Assembly (NCBI GenBank): GCA_963751355.1
Contig: CAVVVS010000137.1
Span: forward strand, 62,001 to 126,000
Direction: 5' to 3'
DNA length: 64,000 bases
Origin: CAVVVS01 sp963751355
GTDB taxonomy: Bacteria; Bacteroidota; Ignavibacteria; Ignavibacteriales; Ignavibacteriaceae
Translations under genes and position numbers: made by a program
Shown here: positions 35,193 to 44,332 of the stretch, piece after piece
Position numbering within the stretch: the stretch's first letter is position 1
Layout of the letters: the number at the start of each line of letters is the position of its first letter
The notes under the pieces: model-generated
Told to the model about the DNA's origin: nothing
Databases searched by the model: none
Seen by the model: the letters and a program-made list of their open reading frames with translations, nothing else

Positions 35193-37832
35193 ATGCTAAA
35201 AAAATATTTTAAAATTATTCTATTATGGAGTATCGCTGCAATATTCGCTGCTGCATCTCTAGGATTATTCTTGAAGTGCTCACAATCCGGTCAAACGACG
35301 GTAATAGGTAAAGACGCACTTATCAAGTTGGATTCCCGTATGCGTTTTTCATCATATGTAAATAATTCACCGGGTGACGGGATAAATGTCGAAGTAAATC
35401 CTCCGTGTTTCAGATGGTTTTATGTAATGAATCCTAATAAAGTAAAATGGCCGATCGATCCGTATCTATTCCATTTTCAAATTGCGGACAATAAAGATTT
35501 TACAAATCCTATAGTTGATGTAAAAACAGAAGTAAATGTATATAACGAACTTGCGCCTTTTCCTGAAGGAAAAACATATTACTGGAGAGTAGGGTATATC
35601 CCGAAAGGAAAAACAGAACCATCGGAATGGTCGAAGACATTTAGTTTTAATATACCTGAAGGAACGCCGAAGTGGGACAGGTCAGTGCTAAAGGAGCCAG
35701 ATTTCGGAGGACACCCGAGATTATTATTTAAAAAGGATCAACTTCCGGAATTACGGAAAATAGTAGTGGAAGAACCTGTATACAAAAACATGGTAGAAGT
35801 TGCGAATAAAATAACACAAGATAAATGGTGGAACAACTGGCCTAAAAACGATAGGACAGTTCCGGAATTCACAATGTATAAAGGAGAGGAACAGAATAAA
35901 TATTTGTGGAATAAAACAAGGGAGCTGACGCAAACAGCATTTGTTTATTTGGTAACACAAGACGAAAAATATAAAAACATTCTTGATATATGGACAACAA
36001 TAGCATCGTACCCCAAGGGCGGACCTGCAAGTCCCGAAGGAATGGGAAACGGTTATGCCGAAAGTGAAGACAATACTAGTATTACGGAATACATCGCATG
36101 TGTATACGATTGGTTCTACGATAAATTAACTCCCGGGCAGAGAAAGATATTTGAGAACTCGTTAGAGTGGCGATTAAAATCTTGGATGTACGATTACAGA
36201 TGGGGCGGCTCTTTTTACACTAACGGCATTGAGAATCCAAAGCTTGGCAGGGCAAGTATTTTTATTGCCGGTTCAGGTCATTCGTGGGAAGGTACAATGG
36301 ATACATTTCCTGCTGCGATTGCAATGTATGAAAAGAGTGAAATTGCACGACGTTATTTCCACTGGATATCAAATTACTTAATTAGTGTTGGAGAATTGAT
36401 AGCCGAAAATGGCGGATACGATTTAGGTGCCCACTACGGACAATCGCATATGAAATGGCTGGTTTACCAACTTATGTATTTGAAAGGTGCTTTGCCGTCA
36501 CTTCATCTTGGCGAAAATCCTCTTTACAGGCAGTACGCAGATTTCTTTATAGGACTAGTGCCGGTAGGAATGGAATATTCTCACTTTGGAAGAATAGCCC
36601 AGCATGGGGCAGGTATGGAACATAGAAAAGAAATTTTTGATCTCCTTGCTTACCTGACTGGTGACGGAGACATACTTTATAATTGGGATAATATTGATAT
36701 CAAAGCAAATGAAAGATGGCGTCAATGGGTTCACGCTGCCGCACCTCTTGAATTCAGCGGTAAGTTGGAACCAGTTCCCTCAGAGAAAACAAAATATGTA
36801 TTCCCAGCTAGCGGTTTTGTAATGGTTCATGAATATTCTCCCAGTGAAAAGAAAGCATTTAAAGATGGCGTGGGAGTTATGTTTTGTTCACGACCGAACC
36901 GAGGGGATGAGTATAATAATGAAAACACATTTCAGATGTATGCTTACGGACAATATTTAAATTACGGCGGTCATTCCGGCGATGAAAATCCGTTCGGTTT
37001 TCAAACAATTGCACACAACACAATAATGGTAGACGGACTTGGTCAAACTATAACGGAACAATCACGTGAACAGGGTTATAGAGCTGTATTAATGGCATAT
37101 GAAAACGGAGATAACTTTTCTTATTGGATGGGTGATGCAACAGCAGCTTATCCTCGTCATGATGAATATGCATATGACTTTAATAGTGGATGGGCGGCGA
37201 AGACACAGATCAATTACGACAGCAGTTTGTTCGGTCCAAAAGGTGCGCCGAAGCTTGAGCGATTCCGCAGACATATGCTGTTCATGAGAAATAAATATTT
37301 AATTATTTATGATGACCTGAAAACCGATCCAACCCGCCCTTCTCAATTTTCATGGCGTTACCGTGTTCTTAATGAAGGTAACCCGAATTACGATGCCTCC
37401 AATGGTTTGCTGAGTTATAAACTGGGAGATGTAAAAGTATTCTTAAAACAAGTAGCTTACGCAGATTCGTTGGATTATCTGGATTTGAAAGACAAAGATC
37501 AATTTAAGAATCCAATAACGGGGATGGATTATCTTAAGAACAAGTGGGTAGCACTCGATATGAAAGAACCAAGATATAATAAAAATATATGTAAGGATAA
37601 TTATTGGTTTACAACAAAAAATCCCGAAAGTAATTTTCATTTTCTAGTAGTAATCTACCCGGTAAAACCCGGTACTGAAGATCCGGTAATAACGAGGATG
37701 GACGATAATACAGTAAAAGTAGAAAAAGATGGAGAAACAGATATAGTAAGTTTTGATATAAATACAAAGATCCCAACGACGATTAAGGTAGATCTGAACG
37801 AACTCAGAGCCCCGATCAAGTTCGGGGATTAG
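35193..37832 (+). CDS. Heparinase II/III-type polysaccharide lyase with DUF4962 N-domain (copy 2)
   Basis: An 879-residue paralogue of the gene at 29409-32072 with the same order: membrane segment ending FLKCSQSG, DUF4962 domain (SYVNNSPGDGINVEVNPPCF), toroid with NGIENPKLGRAS and AGSGHSWEG, GMEYSHFGRIAQHGAG, and beta-sandwich FQTIAHNTIMVDG. Most proposed catalytic positions are kept, but copy 1 has AGHEHSWEG where this has AGSGHSWEG, so the first His of that motif differs and the two may have different specificity or rate. The last 209 residues are identical in both because of the 629-bp identical tract. A well-formed hairpin terminator follows at 37900-37922, so this gene ends its transcript. 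Predicted periplasmic uronate lyase; substrate unknown. Confidence 0.85.
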   Translation: MLKKYFKIILLWSIAAIFAAASLGLFLKCSQSGQTTVIGKDALIKLDSRMRFSSYVNNSPGDGINVEVNPPCFRWFYVMNPNKVKWPIDPYLFHFQIADNKDFTNPIVDVKTEVNVYNELAPFPEGKTYYWRVGYIPKGKTEPSEWSKTFSFNIPEGTPKWDRSVLKEPDFGGHPRLLFKKDQLPELRKIVVEEPVYKNMVEVANKITQDKWWNNWPKNDRTVPEFTMYKGEEQNKYLWNKTRELTQTAFVYLVTQDEKYKNILDIWTTIASYPKGGPASPEGMGNGYAESEDNTSITEYIACVYDWFYDKLTPGQRKIFENSLEWRLKSWMYDYRWGGSFYTNGIENPKLGRASIFIAGSGHSWEGTMDTFPAAIAMYEKSEIARRYFHWISNYLISVGELIAENGGYDLGAHYGQSHMKWLVYQLMYLKGALPSLHLGENPLYRQYADFFIGLVPVGMEYSHFGRIAQHGAGMEHRKEIFDLLAYLTGDGDILYNWDNIDIKANERWRQWVHAAAPLEFSGKLEPVPSEKTKYVFPASGFVMVHEYSPSEKKAFKDGVGVMFCSRPNRGDEYNNENTFQMYAYGQYLNYGGHSGDENPFGFQTIAHNTIMVDGLGQTITEQSREQGYRAVLMAYENGDNFSYWMGDATAAYPRHDEYAYDFNSGWAAKTQINYDSSLFGPKGAPKLERFRRHMLFMRNKYLIIYDDLKTDPTRPSQFSWRYRVLNEGNPNYDASNGLLSYKLGDVKVFLKQVAYADSLDYLDLKDKDQFKNPITGMDYLKNKWVALDMKEPRYNKNICKDNYWFTTKNPESNFHFLVVIYPVKPGTEDPVITRMDDNTVKVEKDGETDIVSFDINTKIPTTIKVDLNELRAPIKFGD
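37203..37831 (+). repeat. 629-bp tract identical to 31443-32071, copy 2
   Basis: Partner of the tract at 31443-32071. It covers the whole C-terminal beta-sandwich region of the lyase from QINYDSSLFG to the stop codon and ends one base short of it (TAG here, TAA in the other). Just before its end the sequence CCCCGATCAAGTTCGGGG forms a six-base palindrome present in both copies. Confidence 0.95.
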
Positions 37833-37848
37833 GTGCCTCCCTAATCAT

Positions 37849-37922
37849 TATCGGAGTGTATGACACATATTGAACCAATACTCCGGTAGATAAAATAAGG
37901 ATAGCGGGCAATCCCCGCTATC
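37849..37922 (+). terminator. Double hairpin with intrinsic terminator after the second lyase
   Basis: Two hairpins follow the stop codon. The first pairs TATCGGAGT (37849-37857) with ACTCCGGTA (37880-37888) with one wobble. The second pairs GATAGCGGG (37900-37908) with CCCGCTATC (37914-37922) around a five-base loop and runs into TTTATAGT. The second, compact and GC-rich in an AT-rich region, is a convincing rho-independent terminator. A purine-rich GGAGGAG at 37951-37957 follows without a usable start codon behind it. Confidence 0.65.
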
Positions 37923-38050
37923 TTTATAGTATACATAAGTCAGTAAAAAAGGAGGAGTTAATACTAAAACATATACCACATCTTCTTGTTGAACGTGTTC
38001 TTCATCTCGAAATATTTTAACTCAGTAATTCGCTAAAAAATAATTGGGTC

Positions 38051-39736
38051 ATGAAAAATCTGATAAATAAATTTATAGTCTTTTGTTTGCTACCAGCTTT
38101 ACTCGGCAGCTCGATTGTTTTAGGTAATCAGGTAAAACAGAAGCCGTTAATTATTTTTCATATTGACATGAACTCGGTGTCCTTAAAAAAAGAATACCTT
38201 CGGACATGGTTGAAAAACTTAGCCGATATGGGATACAATGCTGTCTTATGGGAAATAGAAGATGAAGTTCAATGGGAAACCTGCCCCGAGTGTGCAAGTC
38301 CGGACGCCTTTACTAAAAAAGAATTTCGTGAGATTTTAGATTATTCCAGAAAATTAGGTCTAGAACCGATACCTTTGCTTCAAACAATCGCACATGCGGA
38401 ATACGTTCTTCAGAAAAAAAAATACATACCATTTAGAGAAAATCCTAAGAGATATGACTGTTATTGTATAAGCAATCCGGAAGTACGAGAATTTTTAACA
38501 AAATGGATCCGTGAATATCTCGACCTTTTCGGAGACATACGATATTTTCATTTAGGCGGCGATGAAGCCCATACAATGGGAACATGTCCGCGATGCTCTG
38601 CATATGTAAAAAAATATGGGGCAAATGCATTATATCTGAGTCACCTAAAAGAAATTGCTAAACCGATTTTAGAGAAAGGAATAAGACCGGGGGTTTGGGA
38701 CGATATGATACTCAAATATCCTGACCAGCTCTCAATGACCCCTAAGGAATTTGTTTTATGGGATTGGGATTATTGGACCGGCGACACGACTCCGGATAGT
38801 GTAATGGTTCGCAGCAAACGTGATTTCCTTTCAAAGGAAGAAATTACAAAAGATATTTCAAATCAATTCCCCGAAATATTAGATGAGTCCGGTAATTTGC
38901 GGGCGTTTTACTCAAGCGATTTTTTAAAAAATAGAGGCTATGATGTTATTCTCTGCAGTTCTTCCCGTTCGCACCTAGACGGTGTATTTGCAGGGAAACA
39001 CGACTTACATGCACCTAATATTATTGGTGCTGCAAAAAAAACAGTACAATCTGAACTATTGGGAAATTGTGTCACTAGCTGGGCAGCAATTATACCGAAT
39101 TATGAAACACAACAGCCCTGGATTTATCTGGCGCCGCTTGCGATTAAATACCCGGATTTATCACGACGGGAATTATTCGAAAAAGCATCAATGGCGCTCT
39201 TTGGTTGTCATGAAAACAATTTTTTTGAAGCAATCTCTTTAACAGGATATCCTTTCGTTTTTGCACGGGACAAGTCAACAGGAATCATGGCATCGGGAAT
39301 GGGGAAGGACGGATTACCGGCACCACCGGGTTATATCAAGGATCTTATAGAGAAATTTAAAACCGAATGGAAAAAATATAAGAATGGTGATAAGTGGAAA
39401 GAAAGTCTTGAAACAGTTTCCGAAGCTCCGAAAAAAATAAGGTCGGGCATTAATTTATTAAACGAATTTATTCCTTTGGCAAAAAAGGGAAGACTTGTGT
39501 TGAATGCATGGTCTTTAGCAGGATATTTTCAATACTGGCAGCTGGTTATTGCAGAAGAAATTGTTCGACGTGCTGAAGGAGTTAAAACGGGGAACAAACA
39601 AGAACTGCTTGCTCTGCTAAATTCACTACGATCCGAATATAAAACTTGGGCACTAACCTGGATGACTCCGAAATCAGCAGAACAAAATACGGGATTAATT
39701 TATGATGCTATCATAGAATATATTAAAAGTAATTAA
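38051..39736 (+). CDS. GH20-like beta-N-acetylhexosaminidase, exported
   Basis: Predicted to release terminal N-acetylhexosamine from oligosaccharides in the periplasm. After a signal peptide (about residues 1-25) the TIM barrel starts at once (IIFHIDMNSVSLKKEYL), without the usual small N-terminal GH20b domain. The catalytic pair is in YFHLGGDEAH (Asp171-Glu172), and a WDWDYW strand lies further on. Two CPxC pairs (CPEC at 78-81 and CPRC at 179-182) are unusual for GH20 in general and suggest a disulfide or metal site in this subgroup. A helical C-terminal part (about residues 430-561) follows. The esterase gene begins 14 bases later, so they are coupled. Hexosamine release would feed the NagA-type pathway at the start of the window. 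Confidence 0.8.
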   Translation: MKNLINKFIVFCLLPALLGSSIVLGNQVKQKPLIIFHIDMNSVSLKKEYLRTWLKNLADMGYNAVLWEIEDEVQWETCPECASPDAFTKKEFREILDYSRKLGLEPIPLLQTIAHAEYVLQKKKYIPFRENPKRYDCYCISNPEVREFLTKWIREYLDLFGDIRYFHLGGDEAHTMGTCPRCSAYVKKYGANALYLSHLKEIAKPILEKGIRPGVWDDMILKYPDQLSMTPKEFVLWDWDYWTGDTTPDSVMVRSKRDFLSKEEITKDISNQFPEILDESGNLRAFYSSDFLKNRGYDVILCSSSRSHLDGVFAGKHDLHAPNIIGAAKKTVQSELLGNCVTSWAAIIPNYETQQPWIYLAPLAIKYPDLSRRELFEKASMALFGCHENNFFEAISLTGYPFVFARDKSTGIMASGMGKDGLPAPPGYIKDLIEKFKTEWKKYKNGDKWKESLETVSEAPKKIRSGINLLNEFIPLAKKGRLVLNAWSLAGYFQYWQLVIAEEIVRRAEGVKTGNKQELLALLNSLRSEYKTWALTWMTPKSAEQNTGLIYDAIIEYIKSN

Positions 39737-39749
39737 GAGGAATACCGTC

Positions 39750-40664
39750 TTGAGAAAATTATTTATGATTATATGTATTGTCGGTTTTTATTCAATGAGT
39801 TTTGCGCAAACATTTATTATGCCTCTTTGGCCCGATAAAATTCCAAATTATACGGAAACAAATGAATTTGAATTGAGGGATACCACAGATGTAATGCGAA
39901 TTACAAATGTGAAGAAACCCGATATAGCAGTTTTTTTACCCTCGAAAAGGAGTGAAACCGGACAAGCAGTTGTGATTTGTCCCGGGGGAGGTTATCAAAG
40001 ATTGGCTTATGAATGGGCAGGGACTGATGTAGCAAAGTGGCTGAATTCAAAAGGTATAGTTGCTGTACTTTTAAAATATAGATTGCCCGGTTCTAAAAGT
40101 AATATTATAAGATATAAGTCACCCCTCTTTGATGCGGAACGCGCAATACGTCTTACACGGTATCATGCAAAGGGGTGGAATATAGATAAAGTTAAAATTG
40201 GTATTATGGGATCATCCGCGGGCGGTCATGTTGCTTCAACACTGCTTACACGTTTTGGTACTGAAAAGTCCGGCGTGGATGATGATGTTGAAAAAATAAG
40301 TTCGAGACCGGACTTTGCAATTTTATTATATCCTGTTATTACATTTACTTATCCGTACTGCAATGAAATATCGCGGGAAAGCCTGATCGGAAAGAATCCA
40401 GATTCGTCACTGGTTGAATATTATTCGAACGAACTTCACGTACGGGATGATACACCTCCTACATTTATTGTGCATGCAACTGATGATAAAACCGTCCCCG
40501 TGGAAAACAGCTTGTTATTTTACGAAGCATTGAAGCAAAAAAATATTCCCGTTGAGATGCATATTTATGCGAAGGGCGGACACGGTTTTTCACTAGCGAT
40601 TGGGAAAGAATATTTACAAACGTGGACCGATAGATGTATTGATTGGCTGCGATCGTTGAAATAA
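39750..40664 (+). CDS. Exported alpha/beta hydrolase (acetyl-xylan-esterase-like), TTG start
   Basis: A 304-residue serine esterase of the BD-FAE/Axe type that probably deacetylates sugars. TTG 39750 is favoured because it gives a basic N-region before the signal core (MRKLFMIICIVGFYSMSFAQ) and has AAGAGG at 39735-39740. An ATG at 39765 is a weaker alternative. The oxyanion loop is CPGGGYQRLAYEWAG, the nucleophile elbow GIMGSSAGGH (Ser156), and the acid and base are in ATDDKTVPVEN and GGHGFS. This is the layout of family esterases found in many glycan loci. It trails the GH20 gene by 14 bases and precedes a 125-base gap. Confidence 0.85.
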   Translation: MRKLFMIICIVGFYSMSFAQTFIMPLWPDKIPNYTETNEFELRDTTDVMRITNVKKPDIAVFLPSKRSETGQAVVICPGGGYQRLAYEWAGTDVAKWLNSKGIVAVLLKYRLPGSKSNIIRYKSPLFDAERAIRLTRYHAKGWNIDKVKIGIMGSSAGGHVASTLLTRFGTEKSGVDDDVEKISSRPDFAILLYPVITFTYPYCNEISRESLIGKNPDSSLVEYYSNELHVRDDTPPTFIVHATDDKTVPVENSLLFYEALKQKNIPVEMHIYAKGGHGFSLAIGKEYLQTWTDRCIDWLRSLK

Positions 40665-40789
40665 ATCCGACCGCTGTTGAATATTCAATATTTTTTAGAG
40701 GCGTGATGAATTATAAATAATGCAAAAGAAATATTAGAGAAAGTTGCCGGGAATCAACTGAGTAACAAATAGAATAAGCGGGAGTAAAA

Positions 40790-41884
40790 ATGAAAAAGAT
40801 TGCCTTACCTTTTAAAATAATTTTTTCCTTATTGTTTGTTTTGCAAAATGCCTTTGTTTACTCACAAACTGAAGCCGATAAAGTATTACTTAAAAATTAC
40901 CGACCAAAAAATCTTTTCAATGTTGCTAAAAGCAATATTGAAAGAGCAAAATATCCGATAATTGATATGCACTCTCATGCTTATGCAAAAACACCAGAGG
41001 AAGTAGCTCAGTGGGTAAAGAATATGGATAAAGTTGGCGTACAAAAAACCATAGTCTTGAGTTCTGCATACGGAGAAAGATTCGATTCAATTTATGAATT
41101 GTATTCTAAATATCCCGATCGCTTCGAAGTTTGGTGTGGTATCGATTATTCTAAGTGCGGAGAGCCCGATTTTGCCGAGCATGCAATCGCTGAATTAGAA
41201 AGATGTTTTAAAGTTGGAGCAAATGGTGTCGGTGAACTGAGCGATAAAGGTAAAGGTCTTTTGGGAAGAAGAACTTCTAATTGTGGTGCTGTCCACGCGG
41301 ATGCTCCTGTAATGGATCCGATTTGGGAAAAATGTGCGGAACTTGGAATGCCTGTTAACATTCATGTCGGCGAACCTATCTGGTTTTATGAACCAATGGA
41401 TTCGACAAATGACGGATTGATGCAGTCATTCAGATGGAGAATTGATAACGATATGGAAGGGAGATTAATCCTTAAAGAAATAGTCAAAACCTTAGAAAAT
41501 ACTTTGGTAAAGCATCCGAACACAACATTTATAGCTTGTCATCTTGCGAACTGTAATCACGATTTAACAATGCTTGGTGATTTGTTTGATAAATATCCGA
41601 ATCTTTATGCCGACGTTTCAGCACGTGTCCAATATTTAGTAACCACCCCAAGATATGCTGTTAAATTTATTGAGCGTTATCAAAACAAATTATTTTTCGG
41701 TACGGATAAAGGATATTCAGAATATATGTATAAAGTATTTCTTAGAATGCTTGAAAGTGATGATGAACATTACTACGAAATAGATTTCTATCACCTCTTT
41801 TGGCCTTTCTATGGACTTCATCTAAAAGATGAAATATTAAAAAAACTATATAACGGTAACGCATTAAAAATATCGAAGCTGTAG
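40790..41884 (+). CDS. Exported amidohydrolase-family (Amidohydro_2/TIM-barrel) metal hydrolase
   Basis: A 364-residue metal-dependent hydrolase, possibly a sugar lactonase of the COG3618 kind. A signal peptide (MKKIALPFKIIFSLLFVLQNAFVYS) implies periplasmic location. The metal-binding pattern IIDMHSHAY starts the barrel near residue 58, followed by NIHVGEP, FIACHLANCNHD and the late FFGTDKGY Asp. A Gly/Glu-containing GANGVGELSDKGKG loop is also typical. It heads a compact run with the fucose-isomerase-like gene (26 bases on), the FGGY kinase and the sugar ABC importer. That context suggests it hydrolyses a sugar derivative before uptake or is involved in the same deoxy-sugar or pentose pathway. 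Precise substrate unknown. Confidence 0.82.
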   Translation: MKKIALPFKIIFSLLFVLQNAFVYSQTEADKVLLKNYRPKNLFNVAKSNIERAKYPIIDMHSHAYAKTPEEVAQWVKNMDKVGVQKTIVLSSAYGERFDSIYELYSKYPDRFEVWCGIDYSKCGEPDFAEHAIAELERCFKVGANGVGELSDKGKGLLGRRTSNCGAVHADAPVMDPIWEKCAELGMPVNIHVGEPIWFYEPMDSTNDGLMQSFRWRIDNDMEGRLILKEIVKTLENTLVKHPNTTFIACHLANCNHDLTMLGDLFDKYPNLYADVSARVQYLVTTPRYAVKFIERYQNKLFFGTDKGYSEYMYKVFLRMLESDDEHYYEIDFYHLFWPFYGLHLKDEILKKLYNGNALKISKL

Positions 41885-41910
41885 AAAAATTAATTTATAA
41901 AGGGAGTAAG

Positions 41911-43509
41911 ATGAAGACAGTTTATTTAGTTGCAAATGGAGATTTGAGACTATCTGCAAATCAAGCATGTGAAAAAGCTCAACAGGAGATGGAAGTAAAA
42001 CTTATAAAAGCATTTCGAGCGGAAGGGATAAAAGTTAAACGTGCCCATCCCTATGATTCTAAAAAGAAACATAGCTTTATCGATAGCCAAAAATACGGAA
42101 TAGAGGTTTTCAAATCGATTCCAAAAGACGCACCTTTGATAGTAGCTCTTGCTGTGTGGCAATACAGCCAGCAGATATTACCCGGACTTTTTTCACACAA
42201 CGGACCAATTTTAACCGTTGCAAATTGGAGTGGAACATGGCCGGGATTAGTGGGACTCTTAAATTTAAATGCATCATTAACAAAAGCAGGAAAAAAATAC
42301 AGTACAATTTGGAGTGAAGATTTTGAAGATAAATTCTTTGAGAAAAGATTAAAGAGTTGGTTAAGTAAAGGAAGGATTGCACATAAGACTTCTCACGTAA
42401 AAGCATATGAAAAATTAAGTATTCCAACAGCTCACTTGAAATTGGGGACTAAGATAGCCGGAGATTTAAAAAACAATCAAACAATCATGGGGATTTTTGA
42501 TGAAGGATGCATGGGTATGTACAATGCAATTATTCCCGATGAATTACTTTCACCGCTTGGCATTTTTAAAGAACGGTTAAGTCAATCAACACTTTATGCA
42601 AAAATGTTGACAGTTACAGATAAAGAAGCTGAGAAAGTATTTAAATGGATTGTTAAAAAGGGAATGAAATTTAATTTTGGAAAAAACGAGGCGGCAGATC
42701 TTACCGAGAATCAAGTACTGCTGCAGTGCAAAATGTACATAGCAGCTGTGCGAATAGCCGATGAGTTTGGTTGTGCGCTGATAGGTATTCAATATCAGCA
42801 GGGCTTGAAAGATTTAACACCCGCATCCGATCTAGCGGAAGGATTGCTGAACAATGTAGAGCGTCCGCCGGTTTACCATGAAGAAACGGGAAAGGAATTG
42901 TTTGCCGGTAAAGCGATACCGCATTTTAACGAAGTTGACGAATGCGCTGGATTAGACGCACTTGTAACAAATCGCGCATGGGAAAGTTTAGGTTACGACC
43001 CTGCAACTACTCTGCATGATATTCGCTGGGGCAGGCACTTTAGAGGTGAGGGCATTGATGATTTTGTTTGGGCATTTGAAATTTCCGGTTCAATTCCGGC
43101 TGCCCACATTGAAGGCGGGTATAAGGGAGCTGTAAGTGAACGCCAGCCTGCCGAATATTTCCGTCTCGGGGGAGGAACACTTAAAGGTGTAAGCAAACCC
43201 GGGCATATTATTTGGAGTAGAGTATTTGTTAAAAACAATAAACTTAATTTTGATATCGGTTTAGGTGAAGCCGTAAAATTACCGGACGAAGAAACAGAAG
43301 AAAGATTAAAACTTACGACATATCAATGGCCCATAATGCATGCAGTATTAAATGGAGTATCGCGAGATCAGCTAATGGCAAGACATAAATCAAATCATAT
43401 CCAGGTGGCTTATGCACCGGATAAAAGGAGTGCCAAGAAAGCAATGTTTGTAAAAGCAGCATCGATGAAAGAACTTGGTCTAAAGGTGTCGTATTGCGGA
43501 GAAATCTAA
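41911..43509 (+). CDS. L-fucose/L-arabinose isomerase-family protein
   Basis: Cytoplasmic Mn2+-type aldose-ketose isomerase family. The 532-residue protein starts with MKTVYLVANGDLRLSANQ, has a Rossmann-like N-part (PLIVALAVWQYSQQILPGLF, GPILTVANWSGTWPG), then GIFDEGCMGMYNAIIPDELL and GCALIGIQYQQGLKDLTPASDLAEG, which carry acidic metal ligands, and a C-terminal beta domain with FRLGGGTLKG. This matches fucose isomerase-related proteins annotated only by family; the real sugar could be fucose, arabinose or another. It follows the amidohydrolase by 26 bases after AAAGGGAG and is followed by the FGGY kinase, which would phosphorylate the ketose formed. No signal peptide, as expected. Confidence 0.82.
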   Translation: MKTVYLVANGDLRLSANQACEKAQQEMEVKLIKAFRAEGIKVKRAHPYDSKKKHSFIDSQKYGIEVFKSIPKDAPLIVALAVWQYSQQILPGLFSHNGPILTVANWSGTWPGLVGLLNLNASLTKAGKKYSTIWSEDFEDKFFEKRLKSWLSKGRIAHKTSHVKAYEKLSIPTAHLKLGTKIAGDLKNNQTIMGIFDEGCMGMYNAIIPDELLSPLGIFKERLSQSTLYAKMLTVTDKEAEKVFKWIVKKGMKFNFGKNEAADLTENQVLLQCKMYIAAVRIADEFGCALIGIQYQQGLKDLTPASDLAEGLLNNVERPPVYHEETGKELFAGKAIPHFNEVDECAGLDALVTNRAWESLGYDPATTLHDIRWGRHFRGEGIDDFVWAFEISGSIPAAHIEGGYKGAVSERQPAEYFRLGGGTLKGVSKPGHIIWSRVFVKNNKLNFDIGLGEAVKLPDEETEERLKLTTYQWPIMHAVLNGVSRDQLMARHKSNHIQVAYAPDKRSAKKAMFVKAASMKELGLKVSYCGEI

Positions 43510-43546
43510 GTCAAGTTATTAATCGCGATTTAAATAAGGATATTAA

Positions 43547-44332
43547 ATGCCGAAACAAAAAGAAGAACATGTAATCGGAATTGATGTAGGAACCGGAAGC
43601 GTGAGAGCCGGGATTTTCAATTTGACCGGGAAGATGATATCACATTCCCAAAAAGAAATAAAAATATGGTGTCCGGAAGAAAATTTTGTTGAACAATCCT
43701 CGGATGATATATGGTCGGCAGTATGTTTTACTGTTAAAGATTCGTTAAAAAGAGCGAACTTAAATCCGGAATCAATTATAGGTATTTCTTTTGATGCGAC
43801 GTGTTCACTTGTAGCTCTTGATGCCGATGATAAACCGGTTTCAGTTTCGCCTACCAACAACCCGGAACAAAATGTTATTGTTTGGATGGATCGCCGCGCG
43901 ATTGAGCAAGCAGATGGAATAAACTCGTTTGGTCACGATGTATTAAAATATGTCGGCGGGAAAATATCTCCCGAACAAGAACCCCCCAAGCTCCTTTGGC
44001 TTAAAGATAATAAAACAGATACCTGGAATAAAGCTGCGAAATTTTTTGATCTGGCTGATTACCTAACATATAAATCAACCGGTAACGATGCTCGAAGTTT
44101 GTGTACAACAGTTTGCAAATGGACATATCTTGGACATGAAAATAAGTGGGACGAAACTTTTTATAAACAGACGAAAATAGCAGATCTTTTTCTCAACAAT
44201 AAAATCGGGACTGACGTAAAACCGATGGGCAGCTTTGTAGGTTTTCTTACGGAAAAAGCAGCGTCTCAGTTAGGTTTAACAATAAAACAAAAGCAGCAAC
44301 GGGAATTATCGATGCGCATGCAGGAGGAATAG
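43547..44332 (+). CDS. FGGY-family carbohydrate kinase (ribulokinase-like), N-terminal part; frame lost near 44284
   Basis: FGGY kinases phosphorylate ketoses with ATP. The N-terminal domain is clear: GIDVGTGSVRAGIFNLTG (residues 11-28), ISFDATCSLVALD, IVWMDRRA and PPKLLWLKDN. The DATCS wording points to the D-ribulokinase/YDR109C subgroup. The frame then turns to KQKQQRELSMRMQEE and stops at 44332, while the adjacent frame continues the protein from 44287. One A missing from the run at 44284-44287 accounts for it. Together the parts give about 545 residues, a normal FGGY length. The gene lies between the isomerase and the ABC importer, so loss would block that pathway; a sequence error should be excluded first. 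Confidence 0.8.
   Translation: MPKQKEEHVIGIDVGTGSVRAGIFNLTGKMISHSQKEIKIWCPEENFVEQSSDDIWSAVCFTVKDSLKRANLNPESIIGISFDATCSLVALDADDKPVSVSPTNNPEQNVIVWMDRRAIEQADGINSFGHDVLKYVGGKISPEQEPPKLLWLKDNKTDTWNKAAKFFDLADYLTYKSTGNDARSLCTTVCKWTYLGHENKWDETFYKQTKIADLFLNNKIGTDVKPMGSFVGFLTEKAASQLGLTIKQKQQRELSMRMQEE

Noticed and set aside
37951..38050. Strong GGAGGAG ribosome-site-like sequence after the terminator
   Set aside because: No start codon follows at a useful distance, and the next gene begins about 95 bases later, so it may be chance or a remnant.
40700..40773. Short reading frame NAKEILEKVAGNQLSNK before the amidohydrolase
   Set aside because: It has no start codon of its own and too little sequence to name; probably a fragment or chance.
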